Assembly (NCBI GenBank): GCA_016839555.1
Contig: JAEOUA010000007.1
Location: 186,001 to 250,000 of the forward strand
Reading direction: 5' to 3'
Length of the DNA stretch: 64,000 bases
Source: Promethearchaeota archaeon
GTDB lineage: Archaea; Asgardarchaeota; Lokiarchaeia; Sigyniarchaeales; SOKP01
The position numbers and the translations under genes are program-made. Positions 52,411 through 60,720 of this stretch are shown in pieces. Positions within the stretch are counted from its first letter, which is position 1; each line of letters begins with the position of its first letter. The notes beneath the pieces are model-generated. The model searched no databases. It had not been told where the DNA came from and saw only the letters and a program-made list of their open reading frames with translations.

Positions 52411-54156
52411 ATGAATAAAAAAAAAGATAATAAGAATCAAGGGCAAAATAGACCTCAAGACTCAGAAGAATCATTTAAAAAAATAGAAAATAATGAAAAT
52501 ATATTTATTTCAAGCGCTTACAATATTAAACAATTCTTTTTAAAGAGTTCTAAAAAAACATATTCTAATTTTTTTAAAGATTTAGAAATATCTAAAAATC
52601 ATTTCATTACGTTAGAACTCATATATTTAGTCTTTATTGTGATAATTCAAACAATTCTTTTTTACATTTTTAATGTGAATATATTATTAACACTAAATTA
52701 TTTCATAATTTTTCTCGTGCTGAGTATTTTATTCGGATTACTTTTTGGTGGGATATTTATTGATAAGATAAGGGGAAAAAAGACTCCTATTCTTTTAACA
52801 ATTATGTTAATCTCATTAATTATTATTATAGTACAAGTTTTCTTTTTTCAAGTTGAAATAAATTTATTTTCAACTATATTATTAAGTATTAATTATTTTA
52901 TTTCGGGAGTTATTTTTATTTTTTTTTTGGTAGCTTTTATTGAATTTACGACAATCTTGGAAAGAGGAAGGGTATTATCTTATCTTTCATCTGTAATGGG
53001 AATCTTTATCTTTATAAATATTCTATTTATCTCTATTATTTTGATTTTTATCAATTCAATACTTACCTTTGGAATTGCTATTTATTTTCTAAATAAAAAG
53101 CGAAAAATAGAGACACCATTAATATATATACCCGTAGCAAAAAAGGAAAATATAAAAAAAGAAGTCCATTTTTCAATCTTGAAATATATTGCACTATTAG
53201 GATTTTTTGGATTCATCGTAGGTTTAAATATCCCTCTTCGAAACGTTTTTTTCATAAGAAGTGATTGGGATATTTTTTTTTTATTGATATTAGGAATTCT
53301 TTTGGCTAGTATAACATCAATATTTATTGGTTCAATTTTTGATTTATTTGGTAGGAGAACTGTAGTTTCTTCATCTGTATTAATAATAATATTCATAGAT
53401 TTTATTCGAATTTTTACTTCACCAAAACCACTCATAGATCTTGCTTTCTCTGTAATTTGTGCAATCATCTTATTTATTTCTATCCCTCTTTTGATAAGCG
53501 ATATATGTTATAAAGGCTCTTTAGGGAAATTTTTAGCAATAACCTATATCATTAGTCTTTTATTTATTATTTTTGGGGTTTATCTTCGGGGAAATATATT
53601 AAATTTTGGTGTGGATGATCTCACTGAAGAATTAATGTTACATGCCCTTATAAGTATAGCAGCAATTTTTATACTCTTCTTTTTGATAAATAGTAGAGAG
53701 ACTTTAAGCGCTAAAGAACAAAATTGGCCGGAAAATTTAATTCATTTATATATTATTCATACTTCTGGGCTTCTATTGTATGATTATTCATTTAATGATG
53801 AAATTTTAGCGGATTCAGATTTAGCGGCAGGTGGATTGATTGGACTTATTACTATTTTGCAGGAAATAACACGAGAAACTCAAAGAATAAGAGTTATTGA
53901 CCATGGCGGAAAACTAATACTATTTGGGTTTAATTCTTATAAAACTCTTGTGTTTGCTCTGGTGATTTCTGAAGAATTAGTTATCTTAAGGCACAAATTG
54001 AATAATTTTATAAAAGATATAGATAAAAATTATCCCATTGAATCACAAACGCTTTCTGGAATCGATAGAAAATTATGGGAAAAAAGAATTGAACCTATTC
54101 TTTATGATCATTTTGAACGCAAATATTTTGAATTAATAGATTATAAAAATATATAA
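52411..54156 (+). CDS. MFS-like polytopic membrane protein fused to a longin-like domain
   Basis: After a charged N-terminus (about 1-70), some twelve hydrophobic segments run to about residue 430. The GGIFIDKIRGKKTPILL loop after helix 2 and IFDLFGRRTVV in the second half are the duplicated MFS loop pattern (G-x-x-x-D-x-x-G-R/K-R/K). The cytoplasmic C-terminus (about 445-580) has the longin-like series NLIHLYIIHTSGLLLYDYSF, IGLITILQEITRET, RVIDHGGKLILFG and KTLVFALVISEEL. A transporter carrying a longin domain would tie membrane position or transport to GTPase signalling. Start ATG 52411 is preferred over TTG 52402. It lies 18 bases before the W-GP protein, so they form an operon. Confidence 0.78.
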   Translation: MNKKKDNKNQGQNRPQDSEESFKKIENNENIFISSAYNIKQFFLKSSKKTYSNFFKDLEISKNHFITLELIYLVFIVIIQTILFYIFNVNILLTLNYFIIFLVLSILFGLLFGGIFIDKIRGKKTPILLTIMLISLIIIIVQVFFFQVEINLFSTILLSINYFISGVIFIFFLVAFIEFTTILERGRVLSYLSSVMGIFIFINILFISIILIFINSILTFGIAIYFLNKKRKIETPLIYIPVAKKENIKKEVHFSILKYIALLGFFGFIVGLNIPLRNVFFIRSDWDIFFLLILGILLASITSIFIGSIFDLFGRRTVVSSSVLIIIFIDFIRIFTSPKPLIDLAFSVICAIILFISIPLLISDICYKGSLGKFLAITYIISLLFIIFGVYLRGNILNFGVDDLTEELMLHALISIAAIFILFFLINSRETLSAKEQNWPENLIHLYIIHTSGLLLYDYSFNDEILADSDLAAGGLIGLITILQEITRETQRIRVIDHGGKLILFGFNSYKTLVFALVISEELVILRHKLNNFIKDIDKNYPIESQTLSGIDRKLWEKRIEPILYDHFERKYFELIDYKNI

Positions 54157-54174
54157 GATAAAATACTTAAAAGC

Positions 54175-55281
54175 TTGAAAAGAATAATAATTATCCATTG
54201 GAATAAGAGCACTGGACCAGAAACAATTCTTCAGTATCCTCCTGAAAAAGAAATTTTTCCAAAAGATCTTTTTTTAAAGATATGGACGATGCATGAGTTA
54301 AAGAAAGGGGAAAAAATGGTTGAATATACCTCTGAAGAATTAGGCAATAGATTTATATCAGTAATCCAAAAATTTGAAGGAGAAATTTATTTTTTAGTGT
54401 TAGTGTATGATAAATCGATTGATAATATCGATGATATCATTAATGTGGATCCGGATCTTCTCGCAAATATTTCAAGGGACTTAATCCAATTAATTAATAC
54501 GAATAAAATTTCAAATGCTATATTTGAAGCTTATAAATCAATTAAAAATTATACAAAGATAGAAAAGGAAGAAAACCTACTAAATTTTTTCAGAGATAAG
54601 ATGAAATATACTATCCTGAAAATTCTTAGAAATGAAGGCGTGATATCAAAAAGAAATCTTAAGAAAATATTAAAAAATCAATATGGATTTTCAACACTAA
54701 ATCTTGATTTAATTTTAATTTCGTTTATTCGTGAAAACCTAATTGTAAAAAAATCGATTTTTGGTAATCAAGATTATTATTTTCTAATTAATGATTTATC
54801 TTGCATACGTATTCCCCCAGAAAATATTATAAAATTTTTTGAGAGCATTGAGAATGAAGATAAGAATGAAATTGTTAATAATTACAAAACAGCTTTAATT
54901 CAATTTTTTAAAAATTATGATGTAAATCAACAAGATAATATTGATCTACTATTAATATATTTAGCTAATAAATATGTATCTAGGTTTTTGAAATCATTAA
55001 GATTTACACCAATGCTCATTTCTGATGCTTTAAATATCTTAAATAACAATGAAGCAATTTTAAATGAATTAATTAAAAAAAGTGTTTTATTTGAGGCAAA
55101 GGGGTATGTATTTCTTCTCACAGATATAAGATTTCTAAAATTTTTGCCAATATATCTCTTCAAGCGCTTAAATTTAAGATATAAAGAGGGAAAGATATCT
55201 TTAGATGAATTTTTAGGTCATAATAAATTGATTTTGGAAAAATTCTTACAGTCTAATTATTATAATTATCAAGTTATCTAA
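54175..55281 (+). CDS. W-GP domain protein with winged-helix middle
   Basis: The N-terminal domain (about 1-125) has the same W-x4-GP-x5-YP signature (HWNKSTGPETILQYP) as the response regulator at 10148, followed by EGEIYFLVLVYD and a long helix. Residues about 135-210 form a winged helix: MKYTILKILRNEGVISKRNLKKIL, then LDLILISFIRENLIVKKS and a wing YYFLIND. The C-terminal part (about 215-368) is helical with a possible second winged unit (MLISDALNILNNNEAILNELIKK). It starts at TTG 54175, 18 bases after the membrane-longin gene. A regulator whose input domain is longin-like is the best guess. Confidence 0.72.
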   Translation: MKRIIIIHWNKSTGPETILQYPPEKEIFPKDLFLKIWTMHELKKGEKMVEYTSEELGNRFISVIQKFEGEIYFLVLVYDKSIDNIDDIINVDPDLLANISRDLIQLINTNKISNAIFEAYKSIKNYTKIEKEENLLNFFRDKMKYTILKILRNEGVISKRNLKKILKNQYGFSTLNLDLILISFIRENLIVKKSIFGNQDYYFLINDLSCIRIPPENIIKFFESIENEDKNEIVNNYKTALIQFFKNYDVNQQDNIDLLLIYLANKYVSRFLKSLRFTPMLISDALNILNNNEAILNELIKKSVLFEAKGYVFLLTDIRFLKFLPIYLFKRLNLRYKEGKISLDEFLGHNKLILEKFLQSNYYNYQVI

Positions 55282-55398
55282 TTATTAGAAAGTTATTATA
55301 TAAAATCTTAATTATTATAAGCTTAGGATTTATCTCAAAAATTTTAAATAGGAAAATAATTCATAATTTAAGTAAGTATTATTTTAATCAATAAACAA

Positions 55399-55403
55399 GG
55401 TGA
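55399..55403 (+). promoter_or_regulatory. Ribosome binding site that decides an ATA start
   Basis: GGTGA, the core of the archaeal Shine-Dalgarno sequence, lies 7 bases before ATA 55411. No ATG, GTG or TTG lies in that frame until ATG 55552, so this site points to translation from the ATA codon. Confidence 0.5.
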
Positions 55404-55410
55404 ATAAAAA

Positions 55411-56202
55411 ATAACTCTAATATTTGGACCTTTAAATATTCTAGATTATACTCAAGGATCCTTTAGCTTATTATTTTCATTAATTTCTGTTGTACTTGGA
55501 GTCAGTATTCTCTCAAAATATTTTAAATTTAAACAAAGAATTTATATTTTTATGGGATTAACTTGGATTGGGATGGCTACTCCATGGTTTCCTGATTCCA
55601 TCAGTTTTCTTATAATATTGATAGCGAGAATAACTATGCCAATTGAAATATATATACTTATAGGAACAACTCTACTACCCATCCTTTTGTTAATTTGGAT
55701 GGCCGCATTCAGTGAATTACTTTATAAAGATAAACAGAAGAAAATTCTTATGATTTTTGCGATTATTGCTATTATTTATGAATTGATATTTTTTGTGTTG
55801 TTTTTTTTGGATGCAAAAGCATATATTGGAGAATATCAGAGATATTTTCAAGTAGAATTTAAAGAATTTATTACATTATTTGATCTAGCTTTACTTGTTA
55901 TCGTTTTAATTACGGGTATAATATTCGCTAAAAAATCTTTATCCTCATTAGACGAAAAAATCCATTTAAAAGGAAGATTCCTTCTGGCAGCATTTATATC
56001 TTTTTGTATAGGAGCCGCATTAGATGCTTCAACAGGCTTAATCTTTACAGATCTATTCGGGATTTCTAATACAAATCCGTTTATTTCAATTTTCGTTGTT
56101 ATAATTCGAATAATTCTTATTTCATCGGCTTTTGAATTTTATATAGGCTTTATGCTTCCTAAATGGGTTGAAAATCTAATGATAAAATCTAGAGAAGAGT
56201 AA
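55411..56202 (+). CDS. Multi-pass membrane protein with apparent ATA start
   Basis: A standard start (ATG 55552) would give 216 aa, but the same frame is open from 55408 (after TAA at 55405) and encodes a hydrophobic, structured-looking extension: ITLIFGPLNILDYTQGSFS then LLFSLISVVLGVSILSKYF. GGTGA at 55399-55403 sits 7 bases before ATA 55411. Starting there yields about 263 aa with seven or so membrane helices. Examples are LFSLISVVLGVSIL, FLIILIARITMPIEIYILIG, ILMIFAIIAIIYELIFFVLF and LALLVIVLITGIIFA. A shared GLTWIGMATPWFP motif lies after helix 1. The family is unnamed, and no sensor motif is seen. The ATA start is inference. Confidence 0.7.
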   Translation: MTLIFGPLNILDYTQGSFSLLFSLISVVLGVSILSKYFKFKQRIYIFMGLTWIGMATPWFPDSISFLIILIARITMPIEIYILIGTTLLPILLLIWMAAFSELLYKDKQKKILMIFAIIAIIYELIFFVLFFLDAKAYIGEYQRYFQVEFKEFITLFDLALLVIVLITGIIFAKKSLSSLDEKIHLKGRFLLAAFISFCIGAALDASTGLIFTDLFGISNTNPFISIFVVIIRIILISSAFEFYIGFMLPKWVENLMIKSREE

Positions 56203-56287
56203 ATATCTTTAATTCCATTTTTTTTTATTTCTTTCCTTTTAAGATCTCACGATTTTGCTATTTAAATTAATATAAAGAAAATTATAA

Positions 56288-57343
56288 TTATTTTACGATT
56301 ACCATTTCATGTAGAGTATTTCCTTTTTCTATAAATTGTTTTTCTTCATATAGATAATCTATTTGAAATTCTGAATTAAATCTAAAATATCCTGGACGGA
56401 GCTTTAATAAATTCTTGACAAAAAAACGGATGATGGGGTTTAGTTCAAAAAGTAAATTATCCGCATCTACTAATTTTTGGACATTTAGAGAAAATTTATT
56501 TTGTTCTGATATATTAAAGACTAACTTAGATGGATATTTATTATTAACTTTTTTATGATATTTAAAATTATTTTCCTTTAATTCGAATTCTCCTGTGCTT
56601 AAAATAACTTTCTCTCCTTTAGCAACCATTAATACCCGTATAGGATAATTATCTAATTTTTTATTACATTTAATATATGCATAAATTATCGTAAAATCTT
56701 CTGAAAAAATTCTTCCCCAATGCCAATATTCCACAACTCTCACCATATTAAAATTTAACCAATTGTGATCATGATAACCAGTACCCTTTACATGAATTTC
56801 TTTCCCATCGATTTTAATAGTACCTTCTACTTGAGCTCGTGGAATTGCTACACACCATCCAAAATGTCCTATCATTCCAAATTCCGTATATCCTTTACCT
56901 GGCATCCATCCTTCTACGTTTGCTTTATAAACAAGGTGGATTCCATATTGTCCTTCCTCTAAATAAATCTCATATGTAGGTAAACTCTCATTAGTATAAT
57001 TCGCTTTAATATAATTATTACCGATTTTAACATCTGCTTTTTCCTTTGAAACTATTAAATCAGAATGTTTATAATTATATATTTTTTGAATTTTTTTTCC
57101 TTGTGGGTCATAAAATGTAATTTCTACACCTGTTTTACCAGTACGCTCATGTTTTGCTCGAAAAAATCCTACTGCCATATAACCATTATTAAAACGAGTA
57201 TCAAAATACCACCACTCAGAGTTCCCTCTTTTTTTCATATCTATATGTAAAGTGTCATATTCAGGTTTAAATTTATATATCTTTCCATCCTTTTTTCCTG
57301 GTCCTGACCAAGCTTCTATTATTTTAGTCGTCATATAATTCAC
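56288..57343 (-). CDS. CrtC/AttH-type lipocalin-like protein
   Basis: This beta-rich protein matches the hydroxyneurosporene synthase (CrtC)/AttH lipocalin family. SEWWYFDTRFNNGYMAVG is the first strand block, VEGTIKIDGKEIHVKGTGYHDHNWLN carries the conserved Y-H-D-H-N-W motif, and HWGRIFSEDFTIIYAY follows. In bacteria CrtC hydrates the end of carotenoid chains; AttH members may move or modify hydrophobic molecules. The 351-aa length fits. It lies at the end of the minus-strand redox cluster, 70 bases after the SCP2 gene, so it may handle an isoprenoid or lipid substrate. No signal peptide is visible, suggesting a cytoplasmic role. Confidence 0.8.
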   Translation of the reverse strand: MNYMTTKIIEAWSGPGKKDGKIYKFKPEYDTLHIDMKKRGNSEWWYFDTRFNNGYMAVGFFRAKHERTGKTGVEITFYDPQGKKIQKIYNYKHSDLIVSKEKADVKIGNNYIKANYTNESLPTYEIYLEEGQYGIHLVYKANVEGWMPGKGYTEFGMIGHFGWCVAIPRAQVEGTIKIDGKEIHVKGTGYHDHNWLNFNMVRVVEYWHWGRIFSEDFTIIYAYIKCNKKLDNYPIRVLMVAKGEKVILSTGEFELKENNFKYHKKVNNKYPSKLVFNISEQNKFSLNVQKLVDADNLLFELNPIIRFFVKNLLKLRPGYFRFNSEFQIDYLYEEKQFIEKGNTLHEMVIVK

Positions 57344-57413
57344 TTTTAATTAAGATTCATATTATAAATATGATTAAAAAATATTTAATTTTATTATCTT
57401 TCATTTATCATTA

Positions 57414-57824
57414 TTAATATTCAGTTAGAATATGAAATATTTTCAATAATGGTAAAACTTTAAATAATCCTTTCAACTTTACGTCTCCAGATATCCATTT
57501 TAAAGCTAATTTTATTAAGGATAAACGCTTCATTGCAAAAGCTAGAAAAGTTTGAGAATCCATAGAAATAAATCCATCCCACTTAATATTTTTCTTGTTT
57601 AAATTGGATTTGGGTTTATTCGGTACACTTTGAATAATTAAATTTCCTCTATCAATCGTGATTAAAGCAGCATAATTTAAATTTGAAGCATTGAGAAGAA
57701 ATTTACATTGAGTTTTTCTAAAAGTTTCTTGAAACTTAGCATTATCATTTAAAGACCCCATTACATTATTTATAAGTCCAGCAAAGCCTATTGGTTTATC
57801 TATAATAATATCAGATATCTTCAT
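57414..57824 (-). CDS. SCP2 sterol-carrier-like protein
   Basis: The 136-aa protein has the SCP2 pattern: a core with KFLLNASNLNYAALITIDRGNLIIQS, then WDGFISMDSQTFLAFAMKRLSLIKLALKWISGDVKLKG (the strand-helix-GDVKLKG end typical of the family). SCP2 domains bind fatty acyl chains, isoprenoids or other lipids in a tunnel. The start overlaps the stop of the FAD oxidase gene by 4 bases (ATGA), so both are translationally coupled. That strongly suggests the carrier presents a lipid substrate to the adjacent redox enzymes (inference). Confidence 0.78.
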   Translation of the reverse strand: MKISDIIIDKPIGFAGLINNVMGSLNDNAKFQETFRKTQCKFLLNASNLNYAALITIDRGNLIIQSVPNKPKSNLNKKNIKWDGFISMDSQTFLAFAMKRLSLIKLALKWISGDVKLKGLFKVLPLLKIFHILTEY

Positions 57825-59398
57825 TTATTATCCCTCTCTTTTTTTCCTGAAATGTAAAATCCAGAATCAGCAATTCCATTTGGGTCAAACGCAGCTTTAA
57901 TTTTTCTTAACCATATATGATAATTCATCATAAGTGGACCCCATTGATCATGGAGATGATCTCCTTCAATAAAGAATGGAGCACCTAAATGCTTAATTAA
58001 ATCCATTTGATTACTTTCTTCCATGTAATCGGCTATGCCTTTAACACTATGTTCATTTGTTTGGTCAAACATAGTAGGTGATTCCATATGGAAATAATGA
58101 CCCCCTTCATAACTAGTCATCCAGGCACCTTCCCCAAAATCATTTGCAATTACCTCATTTTTGATATATTTCTGCTTTAAAGGGATGTTAGCCTTTTCTG
58201 CGCTAAAACATAAGGATGCAGTATCACATTGACCTTTGGAAGATTGAAACCCCCCTGTTGCAATAAAGCCATGATATCCTAAATTTGCTCGTAAACATTC
58301 AGCATAAAAGATAGATGGTGGTGTATACTTAGTTCCTATAAGATTCTTTAGCTTAAACTTTTTTAAAATATTTTCCATTACTTTTTGCTTATAATCAAAT
58401 TCTCTTTTAGTATGAGCACCTATAACAACAACTAAAGGTAATTTTAAGGTCCCAATTGTCATTTTATTAATTAAACTTTCTATACTAAATGAAAAAATTG
58501 CCATAACGGCCATACTTGACATATGACTTACTATAAAGGCTATTTCTTCTTGTTCTATTTGAATTAATGCATTTTCTAATTTTTTCCAGCTTTTGCAATC
58601 AAACACATAAGCTCTAATATAGTTTGGAATCTCAAAATCATATAATGGAGAGTGCCCTTTTAAATTAAATTTAGTTTCAGTAGGATATGGAAAGAGCTTA
58701 ATACCAACTTTCGTAAAAACTCCAATTCCAGACTTGGCCCCCACCCATCCTCTCATAATACCTCTTAAGCTAGGTCCTGGTCCATCACCATTATACCAAT
58801 CGGGATTATTTTTTAATCCGATTGATCCTAACCTTAAAATTTCTCCTGTTGGTAATACCCATTCTACTCCCAAAACATTTCTTGCACTATGTCCTGTTTG
58901 AGGTGAGGTGAAACCTGGACCCGCCATAGATGTATGGCTCGCTAGAGGTGATGCCATGGGTCCTGCTCCGGGCATATGAACGTTTAGACCATATTTCATG
59001 ACCTCAGCTTGTAGTTGGGCACCACTAACATAAGACTCCACCACTGCATAAAGATTTTTGACATCAATTTTTACAATCTTATTCATTCTACGGAGATCTA
59101 GTATTACAGAATTATCTGTGGATGGTTGATTCCAAGGACCCAGACCTGTACTCTGTGCTTTGAAAGTAATCTTATATTTATTACAAATCTGAATAATTTT
59201 CTGTACCTCTTCTGTAGACGCGGGCAATATAACTGCTTTTGGAACAGCAGAAAAGGGGATAGGGTCCTTTCCATTCATATAATTTACAAATTCAGTGCAC
59301 CAATTGTATGCATATACATTTGTTATTACTTCTCCATCATTAATATTCTCATTACCGACAATTTCTTGAAATTCTTCTAAAATTTTATTTTCCAACAT
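57821..59398 (-). CDS. FAD-binding oxidase (GlcD/AGPS-like), copy 2
   Basis: A PCMH-type FAD-binding oxidoreductase. The FAD domain contains VPKAVILPASTEEVQKIIQIC, FKAQSTGLGPWNQPSTDNSVILDLRRMNKI, the YAVVESYVSGAQLQAEVM block and GAGPMASPLASHTSM, followed by GARNVLGVEWVLPTGEILRLGS and the KSGIGVFTKVGIKLFPYP hinge. The C-terminal cap ends in FDPNGIADSGFYIS. Such enzymes oxidise hydroxy acids, aldehydes or alkyl-DHAP intermediates. The 525-aa length is full. It starts 2 bases after the Fe-S gene and is 4-base coupled to the SCP2 gene. The overall order FAD-Fe-S-FAD resembles lactate/glycolate dehydrogenase complexes, but two FAD subunits are unusual. Confidence 0.87.
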   Translation of the reverse strand: MLENKILEEFQEIVGNENINDGEVITNVYAYNWCTEFVNYMNGKDPIPFSAVPKAVILPASTEEVQKIIQICNKYKITFKAQSTGLGPWNQPSTDNSVILDLRRMNKIVKIDVKNLYAVVESYVSGAQLQAEVMKYGLNVHMPGAGPMASPLASHTSMAGPGFTSPQTGHSARNVLGVEWVLPTGEILRLGSIGLKNNPDWYNGDGPGPSLRGIMRGWVGAKSGIGVFTKVGIKLFPYPTETKFNLKGHSPLYDFEIPNYIRAYVFDCKSWKKLENALIQIEQEEIAFIVSHMSSMAVMAIFSFSIESLINKMTIGTLKLPLVVVIGAHTKREFDYKQKVMENILKKFKLKNLIGTKYTPPSIFYAECLRANLGYHGFIATGGFQSSKGQCDTASLCFSAEKANIPLKQKYIKNEVIANDFGEGAWMTSYEGGHYFHMESPTMFDQTNEHSVKGIADYMEESNQMDLIKHLGAPFFIEGDHLHDQWGPLMMNYHIWLRKIKAAFDPNGIADSGFYISGKKERDNK

Positions 59399-59400
59399 TT

Positions 59401-60720
59401 TTAAGAAATCTCACCCTTTGCTTGTTTTAATTTTTCAGAATCTAAACCTAAAGCCATTAAAATAAGTTCACTTATATCATAAAACTTTAATTTAGAACCA
59501 CTATCTTTTATTCCATCTTTAAGATTTGTAGAACAAAATGGACATGCTGAAACTAAAATATTTGCTCCCGAGTCTTCAGCTTCTTCCACTCTGATAGTCG
59601 CGGTTTTAATAGCCATCTCAGGAAATGCCGACTTCACGCCCGCTCCCGCTCCGCAGCAATATGCATATTCCTTAATTCTCTCCATTTCCAATAACGTTAA
59701 TCCAGGTATTTTATTTAAAATATTTCTAGGAGCATCATATACACCCTTAGATCCTGTTCTCTTAGGTTTAGGAGGGATATTAATGTTAACTAAAGGCATT
59801 ATTGGAACTTCATCTCCTTCCCATTCTTCATACCTTTCAGCATTTCTTCCTAAATGACATGGATCATGATAAGTTACTGTAAGAGGGACTTGATTTGTAA
59901 GTTTTAATTTTCCCGTATTTATAAGATCCTCAAAAAACTCTACTGTATGTAATACTTTAAAATCATATTTTCTATAAAGAGGATAATCCACCTTAAAAGT
60001 ATCATAGCATCCTGCACAACTAAAAACCACTAATTCAATCCCTTTTTTTTCAATAATATCTAAATTTTTATTTAATTGCTCTTTAAATGTTTTTATATCT
60101 CCAGTTCGATATGTTGGACTTCCACAGCAATATTCTTCATCATACAAAATATCAAATGAAATTCCTGCCTCCTTCATTATACGAGCTGTGGCTATTGCTA
60201 TTTCTTTTCTTCTATAAGAAGAAGTGCATCCTACGTAATATAGAATTTTTGCTTGAGGATCGGGTTTTATATCATCAGGAATCCAAGCTGTCCTCTGCTC
60301 GTGCGGTTCATTATAAGGATTATTAACTATTTTCATGGCTTCAGTGTATTTTTTTTGTTTAGGCATTGGACCATAGCCTGAATCAACTAATTTCTCTCTT
60401 AATCTCATAATAATTTCTAATGGTTTAAGATTGTTCATATATTTACAAGCAACCGCACAATTTCCACAGGCAGTACATTTATAGACTATATCTAGGAGCT
60501 CTTTCGTTGGTTTTATCCTACCCATCTCATATGCTAAAGCAAGAATAATTCTTCCCCCTCCACTATATGGATGAAAATTATAAATATCTATTGCTGGACA
60601 GGAAGTTGCATATTTTAGGCTTTTTATTTGGACTTGAGGAATCCATTTACATACAGAGCAGCGAAGACAACGTTTTATCATTTTATGATATTCTTCTTCT
60701 GGAAAATGATCAATCGTCAA
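59401..60720 (-). CDS. HdrD/GlpC-type Fe-S oxidoreductase
   Basis: The N-terminus carries two [4Fe-4S] motifs: C18-x2-C21-x2-C24 with C41 and C82-x2-C85-x2-C88-x3-C92 (CTACGNCAVAC). Two CCG domains follow (YVGCTSSYRRKEIAIA...EYCCGSPTYRTGD and HDPCHLGRN...YCCGAGAG), each ligating a further cluster as in HdrB/HdrD. GlpC/LldE/HdrD proteins pass electrons between flavin subunits and quinone, ferredoxin or thiol carriers. The gene overlaps FAD oxidase copy 1 by 11 bases and precedes copy 2 by 2 bases, so it is the electron hub of the operon. Length 439 aa. The final acceptor is unknown. Confidence 0.92.
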   Translation of the reverse strand: MTIDHFPEEEYHKMIKRCLRCSVCKWIPQVQIKSLKYATSCPAIDIYNFHPYSGGGRIILALAYEMGRIKPTKELLDIVYKCTACGNCAVACKYMNNLKPLEIIMRLREKLVDSGYGPMPKQKKYTEAMKIVNNPYNEPHEQRTAWIPDDIKPDPQAKILYYVGCTSSYRRKEIAIATARIMKEAGISFDILYDEEYCCGSPTYRTGDIKTFKEQLNKNLDIIEKKGIELVVFSCAGCYDTFKVDYPLYRKYDFKVLHTVEFFEDLINTGKLKLTNQVPLTVTYHDPCHLGRNAERYEEWEGDEVPIMPLVNINIPPKPKRTGSKGVYDAPRNILNKIPGLTLLEMERIKEYAYCCGAGAGVKSAFPEMAIKTATIRVEEAEDSGANILVSACPFCSTNLKDGIKDSGSKLKFYDISELILMALGLDSEKLKQAKGEIS

